Assembly (NCBI GenBank): GCA_044376365.1
Contig: JBILLA010000035.1
Location: 1-17,018, forward strand
DNA: 17,018 nt
Direction of reading: 5' to 3'
From: JBIKWN01 sp044376365
GTDB lineage: Bacteria; Bdellovibrionota_C; UBA2361; JBIKWN01
The position numbers and the translations under genes are program-made. How positions within the stretch are numbered: the first letter of the stretch is position 1; every line of letters starts with the position of its first letter. Below, piece by piece: positions 7,951 through 14,851 of this stretch. Below the pieces are notes generated by a model, which was not told where the DNA came from, did no database searches, and saw nothing but the letters and a program-made list of their open reading frames with translations.

Positions 7951-8390
7951 ATCTGGAATAGGGGGATGAGTAGTGTCATTTGGAATTCCCAGAGAATGTA
8001 TGATTTTCTTAATCTCTAAAGTATTGAGCAGAAAAGAGAGGATACGCATTTTAGATTTGCACTTTGGACGCTCCAGAGGATCAAGCTCGTATATTTGTTT
8101 TATGCACCGTGCTCAAGAAGAGGAGGGTTTGTGGGTTGTTTCATCATGAAGATCTTCAGTCAACTCTGGAGGAGTGAGTGTTTACAAGTATCGCAGTAAA
8201 CTCGAGCCGCCCCGTGTTCGAATAGTCCGCAGTTTAGATACTCATCAAGCACAGAAAGTACTTCATCATGCAGCATCCCAAATTCGGATTGGAATCTCTC
8301 TTCCCAGCAGTACTCAAGTTTTTATTTTGCGTGGAGTGCTATTTGATAGAGTGTGCTTGATTCGGGAGTTCTTCTTTTGTAATGCTGGCA
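7951..8390 (-). mobile_element. IS91-family (Y2/HUH) transposase relic with internal deletion
   Basis: Two ends of one transposase are joined with the catalytic middle gone. The N-terminal end (about 8390-8166, minus) reads SSTLYQIALHAK, an in-frame TAA, then EERFQSEFGMLHDEVLSVL, DEYLNCG and ARVYCDTCKHSLLL, matching the start and first zinc-finger half of IS91/IS801-type transposases (family pattern: LDCG...G.AR..C..C). The C-terminal end (about 8184-7951, in a different frame) reads LTPPEL, then a TGA at 8113-8115 where Trp is expected before ARCIKQIYELDPLE, then PKCKSKMRILSFL with the first Cys of the zinc ribbon changed to Arg. The central HUH and tyrosine region is missing. No IS ends were identified. 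Dead element, but family assignment from both ends is good. Confidence 0.82.
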
Positions 8391-8730
8391 CTTATCATGT
8401 ACCTTCTCCCATGTGTGTCTCTGTAGCACATAAGATTATTAGTAAAATTGCAGGAAAAGTTTCCTTCCACCCCCGTGCATAATTGAGCAGGCCACGATCC
8501 GGCTTAATTGAAGAACCAAGCAACCAACCAGACTACGAACCAAACCACTAATTAAATTACAAGGCAAAACACAAGAATACAGGAAATGCCGTTTTTAGTG
8601 AGGTGGGAAAGAGTATACAGAAATTCTTAAATAAAATATCCCTACCTTGCTTTAGAAGTGAGGCTATGCGAAGTAAATAATATGATTTAATTTTATCTCT
8701 AAATTTGATGAGAGGTAATTTTAAAGCAAT
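8391..8730. other. Non-coding remainder between transposon relic and operon end
   Basis: No gene recognised. The first ~90 nt may still belong to the IS91-type element's upstream flank. Around 8510-8560 there is an A/C-rich, T-poor stretch with repeated CCAA/ACCA units of unknown meaning. The sequence near 8690-8730, just past the stop of the operon's last gene, is AT-rich and offers only a weak CTCT/AGAG pairing, so no clear intrinsic terminator is visible. An 8-bp inverted repeat (TTGCTTTA at 8647-8654, TAAAGCAA at 8722-8729) may be chance. Confidence 0.5.
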
Positions 8731-10920
8731 TTAGTGATTCAGTACCCAGTGATACAGTGCCTCAAGCTGTTCTTGCGAGAGGTGGAGCGCCATGCCTGCC
8801 CGACAACCAAATGCATACGATGAGTAATCATGTCCATTTTTAGGAATGAATCGATCAGGATCAATCGTATCAGAAACGATATAGATAGGACTAAATTCCG
8901 CAGATTTATCCGGATGGTGAAGGTTGTATTCTTGAATGGCTGATGCGATTGGTAATCCTTCAACATCAATCATACCAAGCTTTAGTTGTTGCTGTCCAAG
9001 AAGAACTTGAAAACCATGATTCGTCTCTATTGCAGGGCATGGTGCCCATGCATGATCGATGTATTTGGTGATTGCAAGTGCATCGTGTTTGCGAAGGGGA
9101 ATTTCGATCTGAGAAGATAAATTGTAGGCAACAAACTTCCCAGTTGGCGACACAAGATCTCCTTCTTTTGCATCAAAGCCAAGAGTTTTGATTTTACCAG
9201 CCGTAGCTAAAAATTTAATACATTTAGAAAAGATGCCCTTTTTGTCTTTCGCAGCAAGGCGAAGGTATTCAGCGACAAATACTCCTGCAGTATCACCGTA
9301 AAGCCCCGATCCTCCAACTGACGGGATGAGGAGCTGTATCGTACGATTTTTCTGTTTGTCGTAAACCCAAGCTGAGTACGTTTTACCTAGTGTAGGAAGC
9401 TGTATCATTGATGAATCAAGAATCAGACCTGCTTCTTTGAGACCTTCGAGAATTGTTGATGCGCTTGTTGCTGGTAGCGTTAAAATGGTATCAACTGAAT
9501 TAATGTGCTGTGGCTTGGTCTCTTCAGCATAGTTGAGTGCGTCTTTAACCTCGTCTCGAATAATGGTGTTGATAGAAGTTGTTCGGTAGAAGCACGATAT
9601 TGACTCAGCTGAGATATGTTTCGGGGCCTTATTGCTAAAGCCATCTTGATCTTTTTTCGGTCCATATAATAAGAGAGCTGATGCGTTCGAAAGCACTCGG
9701 TACTCTCCTGGTTGAGCAATAGTAAAGAGGAGCTTCTTCTCTCCTGTGCTATCCGTATATTTATAGAGTGTTTTTGAAAAATCTCCATATTGCCCACAAA
9801 TATCAATCGCAAGAATGTCTGTCGCGTCTTTGAGTGTCGTGTTGAGCATGAGAGACTCTGCTTCGTCTTTTGTGCCGTCAACGATTGCAATGGGGATATG
9901 CCCATACGCGGCACGTTTGAGGATGCTCTCTGCAAATCGAAAACGAGTATAGTCACGCCCCCCTACGAGCGAAGATGCACCTTGTTTTAATTCATCATAG
10001 AGTTTTTTTAATATGGAATGGTGTCGATCGTCTTCTTCTAGATGATCGGTGCTGAGTGTTTGGGTTTGACTGCGGTCAATAACTCGAAAGTCGATCAGAC
10101 GCGCAGCATGAGGGATAAAGCGACGAACGGCTGGAAGGAAGTGCGGCTCGATATACTGAGCATCCATATAGCGATTGAGCGTGATGAAAAACGCTTCTTC
10201 TTCTTGCTTTGTGCGAGGTGTGAAATCTGCTGGGTATTGGGCTTGTTCAAGAAAGGTATCAATGAGCTTAGGAAACGTTGCGTTGAATGTGGAGGCTATT
10301 ATTTCTGTTGTCGAGTCCTCGGGTAATTCATAGGACTCAATGAGGTACAAGATGCGTGCAAGTTTAAAAAAACGCTTTTGATCGCTGTTCGTTGTGGGTT
10401 CGTCTGGATAGTGCGCGAATTCCTCGGGTATTAATCGTTCAATGAGAGCTTTGTTTTCAGCAGAAAGCTGAAATGGAGCATGTTCACAGAGAAGCTTTGC
10501 AAATGTACTAATTGGATCGCTTTGATGTTGAGCCTGCCGAGCGAGCTCGAGAATTTTTTTTGGCTCGAGGCAATAGAGTCCAGATTGGCAAAGGCCAATG
10601 AAGTAATCAAGTTGACGAGCAAAGCCCCAGGGCTCTGAGGGCTTGATTTCAAAATTATTGAGATTTGTTCCTATGACAAGTGAGCCAGTTGCGCGTATTG
10701 ATTCATCAGGATGATATTCATTTTTGTTTGGATTGATAATAGAGAGTGCTTTCGAGATCAGTGGCGTGAGTTCTCGAGCCATGCCATCAAAGAGAGTTTG
10801 GGCTCTCACTTTTCGAATGATTTGATTGATGGCATCTAGTTCGAGTATTGCCTCGTGATTCATGGACATTGTGTCTTGGTTTGCGTCATTCATGACCTTC
10901 TTTTGTTCTGTTTTAAGCAT
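8731..10920 (-). CDS. Unrecognised 729-aa protein, last gene of aromatic operon
   Basis: I do not recognise this protein. The longest frame starts at a TTG (10932), but the ATG at 10918-10920 is a better start because it overlaps the stop of the preceding gene as ATGCTTAA and has a weak purine-rich GAAAAG before it. The N-terminal half looks helical and polar. A central region (about 340-470) looks alpha/beta, with IPIAIVDGTKDEAES, ILAIDICGQYGDFS and LLLYGPKKDQDG. Later come LIPSVGGSGLYGDTAGVF and a C-terminal segment with HDYSSYAFGCRAGMALHL. No signal peptide, membrane segment or P-loop is visible. Translational coupling to the dehydratase-like gene ties it to aromatic metabolism by position only. 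A decayed paralogue tail lies at 4581-4727, so this is a small gene family in this genome. Confidence 0.85.
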   Translation of the reverse strand: MLKTEQKKVMNDANQDTMSMNHEAILELDAINQIIRKVRAQTLFDGMARELTPLISKALSIINPNKNEYHPDESIRATGSLVIGTNLNNFEIKPSEPWGFARQLDYFIGLCQSGLYCLEPKKILELARQAQHQSDPISTFAKLLCEHAPFQLSAENKALIERLIPEEFAHYPDEPTTNSDQKRFFKLARILYLIESYELPEDSTTEIIASTFNATFPKLIDTFLEQAQYPADFTPRTKQEEEAFFITLNRYMDAQYIEPHFLPAVRRFIPHAARLIDFRVIDRSQTQTLSTDHLEEDDRHHSILKKLYDELKQGASSLVGGRDYTRFRFAESILKRAAYGHIPIAIVDGTKDEAESLMLNTTLKDATDILAIDICGQYGDFSKTLYKYTDSTGEKKLLFTIAQPGEYRVLSNASALLLYGPKKDQDGFSNKAPKHISAESISCFYRTTSINTIIRDEVKDALNYAEETKPQHINSVDTILTLPATSASTILEGLKEAGLILDSSMIQLPTLGKTYSAWVYDKQKNRTIQLLIPSVGGSGLYGDTAGVFVAEYLRLAAKDKKGIFSKCIKFLATAGKIKTLGFDAKEGDLVSPTGKFVAYNLSSQIEIPLRKHDALAITKYIDHAWAPCPAIETNHGFQVLLGQQQLKLGMIDVEGLPIASAIQEYNLHHPDKSAEFSPIYIVSDTIDPDRFIPKNGHDYSSYAFGCRAGMALHLSQEQLEALYHWVLNH
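8734..8833. repeat. Direct repeat, copy 2 (partner at 4584-4683)
   Basis: Same orientation as copy 1, 4150 bp apart, about ten differences in 100 nt, and 50 identical nt (8735-8784). This copy is the true 3' end of the intact 729-aa gene. Confidence 0.9.
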
Positions 10921-11527
10921 CTTTTCTAGCAACCCAAAGGAACGTTGTGTCGTTATTCATACTATCTTGGATGCAGGAATCAAGCACTTCGAGGTTATAG
11001 AGTTTGGCGAGGGTTGTACTTCCAATCACGGCAATAGCAGAGTCCAATTCTTGGTTGATTATACCCTGAGCAATGCGGGAAGGGTCTATAAAATCGGCAG
11101 AGCCGACCGTTTTTTTGAGTCGGGGATGTCGCTGCTCAAGGGTCTGGCGGCACTGCATGAGGGCCTGTGGATGGGCCATAACCTCTCGTATTTCTTCAAT
11201 TTTACAACCGCTCCGTGCCAATAGATGGTGTTCGATTCTCATGGTGAAAGAGTCAATGACTTGATATCTATACGAACCAAGGCAAGCGAGCGTTTCATCA
11301 ACGGGGCCTGCCTCGCTGTTATAGAGAGCAAAATGAGCAAGGTCGATTATTTTATCAGTGAGCGCTTCGAGCGTGCGTTCGGTTGTGTAGAGGTAGGTCA
11401 GTGAAAAGTTACTATGGCTTTCTTGGTTCAGCTTCATGTGAACCGCGGCTTCATTAAAGCTTCCAGGCCCACCCTGTATGCCGATACGGAGCGAGCGATT
11501 ATTGGAAAAGTAATGAGCTGCTATCAT
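10913..11527 (-). CDS. Stand-alone prephenate dehydratase-like protein
   Basis: 204 aa, about the size of a bare prephenate dehydratase (PDT) domain without an ACT regulatory domain. PDT converts prephenate to phenylpyruvate in the cytoplasm. Matching blocks: IGIQGGPGSFNEAA at 15-28 (family: GPEGSF.EAA), ALYNSEAGPVDETL at 67-80 (family: PIENS..G.V..TLD), RIEHHLL at 97-103, VMAHPQALMQC at 116-126 (family: SHPQAL.QC), SAIAVIGSTTLAKLYNLEVL at 163-182, and NNDTTFLWV at 191-199 in place of N.TRF..V. The Thr of the TRF motif is kept (Thr194), the Arg is Thr195. The ATG overlaps the stop of the preceding gene as ATGA, and the next gene overlaps this one by 8 nt. Family is clear; activity on its own is uncertain. 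An unfused second PDT beside a fused one is unusual. Confidence 0.82.
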   Translation of the reverse strand: MIAAHYFSNNRSLRIGIQGGPGSFNEAAVHMKLNQESHSNFSLTYLYTTERTLEALTDKIIDLAHFALYNSEAGPVDETLACLGSYRYQVIDSFTMRIEHHLLARSGCKIEEIREVMAHPQALMQCRQTLEQRHPRLKKTVGSADFIDPSRIAQGIINQELDSAIAVIGSTTLAKLYNLEVLDSCIQDSMNNDTTFLWVARKDA

Positions 11528-12576
11528 AGCGAGTCATATGTTCCCAGTACTCGAAATGGAATTGAGTGTTTTGAAAATTCATCGAGAACGTTGCGACCGG
11601 CATCGCTGAGAGGAGAGCCTTCAAATTCAAGGAGGAAAGGAATCGTTAAGGCATCTCGAGTTGGTAACGATTCGATCTTGAGAAGATTTATCTTATGCTG
11701 TGAGAACAGTTCTAACACAGAGGAAAGATTTCCTGAGCTGTGATGTATAGAGAAGTACAGCATTGTTTTTGATCCTGTCGCACAGGGAGTTTTACCGATA
11801 CGTAAAAAACGAGCAGTATCAAAAAGTTTATCATCGATAAGGTCTTTTATAATATGCAAATTGTATACATCCGCGCAGAGCATCGGAGCAATAACCCCTG
11901 CAGCAAGGGGTCGGTCTTGGCGAAGCATAAGTGCAGCCGCTGCTGATTCATGGTAAGGATGTCCTTCAAGTTTCATGCGCTTAAGGAAACTTGAAGCTCT
12001 GCTAAGTACTTCAGGATGACCATACACAATTTTAATATCACGGTAATTTGATTCTGGGAGCGCCATCAGCGCATAAGATGGAGCGATAGTAATATCACCG
12101 GTAACCGTTAGTTCAGAATCAAGGAGTAGTGAGAGTGATTTTTCAAGGCGTGCATCGCTCACTCGCTCAAAAGGAATGATGGCATTGTCGATGGTGCCGT
12201 TATGAAGATGATTAAAAAGCTCTTCATGGGATTCATAGGGGACTGGAATCGCAACTTGTTTCGAATGAGCAAGTGCAGCTTCCGCAAGGCTACCGTGTAC
12301 GCCAAAAAAACCAGTGAGCATTTGAGCTGATTGCTGGAGCTTTTTACTCTCACTCATAATGTACTGAGAAAGTGTTTCGGCAAATTCACGTGAAACTAGC
12401 CACCGAGCATTGCGTCGAGCCTGCTCAAGGATAGCTTGCTCTCGGTCTGTATCAATAAGTGATTCTTTTAATCGACGAGTGCGTACCGCATACTCAAATC
12501 GCTTGCCGACAAGGCGCAGAATCTCGCTATCGATCGCATCTATTTCGGCTCTAATTTTTTCGAGATCGTTACTCAT
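11524..12576 (-). CDS. pheA: Chorismate mutase - prephenate dehydratase-like - ACT protein
   Basis: 350 aa laid out like PheA: chorismate to prephenate, then phenylpyruvate, with an ACT sensor. The frame opens upstream, but the ATG at 12576 is chosen because chorismate mutase homology begins just after it (NDLEKIRAEIDAID) and it lies 19 nt past the aroC stop. Mutase domain, about 1-85: Arg9, Arg26, Lys37 and the DTDRE block (42-46) fit the AroQ-class active site. PDT domain, about 89-262: GFFGVHGSLAEAA fits its start, IIPFERVS replaces the PIENS motif, YGHPEVLS replaces SHPQAL, and DTARF (253-257) replaces N.TRF, so the catalytic Thr appears to be Ala. ACT domain, about 267-350: SSGNLSSVL and KIESLPT replace the GALV and ESRP phenylalanine-binding motifs. 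The mutase is probably active; the dehydratase half is doubtful. Confidence 0.87.
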   Translation of the reverse strand: MSNDLEKIRAEIDAIDSEILRLVGKRFEYAVRTRRLKESLIDTDREQAILEQARRNARWLVSREFAETLSQYIMSESKKLQQSAQMLTGFFGVHGSLAEAALAHSKQVAIPVPYESHEELFNHLHNGTIDNAIIPFERVSDARLEKSLSLLLDSELTVTGDITIAPSYALMALPESNYRDIKIVYGHPEVLSRASSFLKRMKLEGHPYHESAAAALMLRQDRPLAAGVIAPMLCADVYNLHIIKDLIDDKLFDTARFLRIGKTPCATGSKTMLYFSIHHSSGNLSSVLELFSQHKINLLKIESLPTRDALTIPFLLEFEGSPLSDAGRNVLDEFSKHSIPFRVLGTYDSL

Positions 12577-12595
12577 GGATATCGTATTGCTAGCA

Positions 12596-13588
12596 TTATT
12601 TCTTGGAATATTCTTGGGCTCTGCGGAGCAATAAAAAATCAGCAAGGGCAATTGCAGTGATTGCTTCTGCGACGGGAGGAACACGTAGCGCTATGCAAGC
12701 ATCATGGCGACCACGAACAGAGAGTTGCGTTGCTTCTCCTGTTTTTAAGTTAATAGTCTGTTTTTCTTGCTTGATGCTTGACGTAGGTTTAACGGCTAAG
12801 CGAAAGGTTAGAGGGTTGCCGTTGGCAATACCGCCGCTAATGCCTCCAGCATTATTACTTATTGTATGACCATGTACGTCTTGGTACTCGTCATTATGTT
12901 GGCTGCCTCGAAGTGCGGCAGCATGAAACCCAGATCCGAACTCTATACCTTTGATTGCAGGTATAGCGAATGCAAGGTGTGCAATGCAGCTTTCTACGCT
13001 ATCAAAGAAAGGTTCTCCTAACCCTAGAGGTATATGCTGAGCAGTAGTTTCAATGAGCCCTCCAACGGAGTCACCTGACTCCATTGCATCCTTAATTGTT
13101 GCTTCAATGTCAGTACTGCCGCCAACCGAAATAAGTTTTGAAGTAATGCTGATGGGATGGATAATCTTTTTTGCAACAACTCCAGCTGCTACAAGCGATG
13201 TTGTGAGTCGCCCAGAGAAGTGACCACCTCCGCGGTAATCTTGAAATCCAAAAAATTTATGTTGGGATACAAAGTCGGCATGGCCAGGTCGTGGAGTGTC
13301 TTTCATCTGTTCATATGAAGATGAATCTGTATCTTTGTTGCGAAAGAGGATCGTGAGTGGTGCGCCAGTCGTTTTTCCTTGAAAGACGCCTGAGAATAAT
13401 TCAGGAATATCTGGTTCAGCACGTGGTGTTGTTCCTAGTGCACCAGAGCGTCTTCGTGCAAGGTCTTGTTCGAAATCTTCAATTGAAAGATCTATACCGG
13501 GGGGACATCCATCGATTGTTATACCTACGCCGACACCATGCGATTCACCAAAGATAGAAATAAGGAACTGCCGACCGAATGTGTTCAT
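12596..13588 (-). CDS. aroC: Chorismate synthase
   Basis: Converts 5-enolpyruvylshikimate-3-phosphate to chorismate using reduced FMN. 330 aa, somewhat shorter than the common 350-390. Signatures are present in order: GESHGVGVG at 14-22 (His17), RRRSG near 45-49, RPGHADF at 100-106 (His103), DYRGGGHFSGR at 117-127, and GRHDACIALRVPPVAEA at 293-309. The ATG abuts the stop of the EPSP synthase gene (TAAATG) and is preceded by a good AGGGG ribosome binding site inside the end of that gene. Product passes directly to the chorismate mutase encoded 19 nt downstream. Nothing is missing that I can see. Confidence 0.97.
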   Translation of the reverse strand: MNTFGRQFLISIFGESHGVGVGITIDGCPPGIDLSIEDFEQDLARRRSGALGTTPRAEPDIPELFSGVFQGKTTGAPLTILFRNKDTDSSSYEQMKDTPRPGHADFVSQHKFFGFQDYRGGGHFSGRLTTSLVAAGVVAKKIIHPISITSKLISVGGSTDIEATIKDAMESGDSVGGLIETTAQHIPLGLGEPFFDSVESCIAHLAFAIPAIKGIEFGSGFHAAALRGSQHNDEYQDVHGHTISNNAGGISGGIANGNPLTFRLAVKPTSSIKQEKQTINLKTGEATQLSVRGRHDACIALRVPPVAEAITAIALADFLLLRRAQEYSKK

Positions 13589-14851
13589 TTAACCCCTATT
13601 TTGACTGTTTTTCTCTAAGACCTCAAAGAAATTTGGAAAGCTTTTTTTAACCACATCTGGAGCACTTATCTTGACTGCCGCTGGGCAGCGAAGCGCTGTA
13701 ATGGCAGCTGCCATAGCAATTCGATGGTCGCCATGTGGATCAATAGGGGTGGTTGGGTCTTGGGGGGGCATACCTTCTATAATGAGCGAGTGATGTTCTT
13801 CATGAATTCGGTAGCCGAATTTTTGAAATTCAGCGATAAGTGCAGCGGCTCGGTTTGATTCTTTTGCAATCAACCGATGTGTGCCACGAATTCTACTTAT
13901 GCCCTTGCATGCGGCCGCAAGTGCAACGAGTGGTGGAAAAAGATCTGGACAGTCAGTCGCATCAAACTCAAATGCTTTGAGTGGAGTATCAGGTTTTGTC
14001 ACGGTTACTGCTTCTTGATTCCAAGAGTACAGAGCGCCAGAAGCTTGCAGTGCTGTCATAATGGCTTTATCAGCTTGCGCTGATTCACGATCGAGACCAG
14101 CTACTGTCATTTCACCTGTCATGGCAGCTGCAACTAAAAGAAAGCTTGCGGAAGACCAGTCGCCCTCAATAGTGACCTGTTGTCCGCGTGGTTTTTGATT
14201 GCCCGGTATCGAAAAATGAGTGAGTTCCTGATTGTGCGATACAACGAGGCCGAAGCTTTGTAGTGCGCTTAGTGTCATCTGAATATAGGGGCGACTAACG
14301 ATATGGTTCACTTCTATTGTTGCATCTTGAGTGCCATGTGGAAGAGCAATCAGAAGTCCAGAGAGATACTGTGAAGTAATCGATCCATCCACAGTAAAGT
14401 GATTCTTTTTGAATGGTCCAGTAATCGTGAGTGGTAGAAAGCCTTGTTGAGAGACAACCTGTGCGCCTGCGTCAGTGAGGCTATCAACAATCATCTGCAT
14501 CGGACGACGCAAGAGAGTGCCGCTGCCCGTCATAGTGATAGGCTTATCAAAAAGGGCAGCAAGTGCAGAGAAGATGCGAAATGATGTACCTGATTCTTGG
14601 CAGTAAAGTTGAGCAGGAAAGGTTGGTGTGGATGGAGTTATAGTGATGGAACCTGAAGAGTTGGTTGTGACCGTAGCGCCAAGACCTTCAGCGACCTTCA
14701 GTGATGCAAGACTATCGTCACAGTCTGATGGGTTGTGAATTATTGTTGGACTCGATGCAAGAGAGGCAAGCGCGACATATCGCTGCATCATACTTTTAGA
14801 AGCGGGTGCAGTCGTAAAGCCAAAAATATTACCGGGTTGAATTAATTTCAT
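13589..14851 (-). CDS. aroA: 3-phosphoshikimate 1-carboxyvinyltransferase (EPSP synthase)
   Basis: Joins phosphoenolpyruvate to shikimate-3-phosphate. 420 aa, normal length, two-domain fold. Visible sites: PASKSMMQR at 16-24 (substrate-binding Lys19, Ser20, Arg24), SGTSFR at 87-92, GSGTLLRRPM at 109-118, the Asp of CPDLFPPL (Asp303, candidate catalytic base), RLIAKESNR at 326-334 (Lys330, Glu331), and DPHGDHRIAMA at 371-381. The phosphoenolpyruvate loop reads ESGTS rather than the GNAGT of E. coli, so the protein is outside the classical class I pattern. The start overlaps the end of the upstream fusion gene by 23 nt, which suggests coupled translation. Confidence 0.96.
   Translation of the reverse strand: MKLIQPGNIFGFTTAPASKSMMQRYVALASLASSPTIIHNPSDCDDSLASLKVAEGLGATVTTNSSGSITITPSTPTFPAQLYCQESGTSFRIFSALAALFDKPITMTGSGTLLRRPMQMIVDSLTDAGAQVVSQQGFLPLTITGPFKKNHFTVDGSITSQYLSGLLIALPHGTQDATIEVNHIVSRPYIQMTLSALQSFGLVVSHNQELTHFSIPGNQKPRGQQVTIEGDWSSASFLLVAAAMTGEMTVAGLDRESAQADKAIMTALQASGALYSWNQEAVTVTKPDTPLKAFEFDATDCPDLFPPLVALAAACKGISRIRGTHRLIAKESNRAAALIAEFQKFGYRIHEEHHSLIIEGMPPQDPTTPIDPHGDHRIAMAAAITALRCPAAVKISAPDVVKKSFPNFFEVLEKNSQNRG
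13593..13597 (-). promoter_or_regulatory. Ribosome binding site of aroC
   Basis: AGGGG on the minus strand, about 4 nt before the aroC ATG and inside the last codons of aroA. It supports the exact abutting start and shows that this genome uses Shine-Dalgarno pairing at least at some genes. Confidence 0.6.

Noticed and set aside
8113..8115. In-frame TGA as a sign of a recoded genetic code
   Set aside because: TGA ends several intact genes here, and the relic position expects Trp, not Gly; it is simple decay.
8174..8482. 102-aa plus-strand ORF
   Set aside because: It is antisense to the recognisable IS91-type transposase relic, and its own translation has no sensible pattern.
9480..9956. 158-aa minus-strand ORF inside the 729-aa gene
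   Set aside because: Out-of-frame shadow of a gene that reads well throughout and whose C-terminus is supported by a paralogue.
10921..10932. TTG start adding four residues to the 729-aa protein
   Set aside because: The ATG at 10918-10920 overlaps the upstream stop in a standard coupling arrangement and needs no rare start codon.
12577..12684. GTG start adding 36 residues to the PheA-like protein
   Set aside because: The extra segment overlaps the end of aroC, and chorismate mutase homology begins right after the ATG at 12576.
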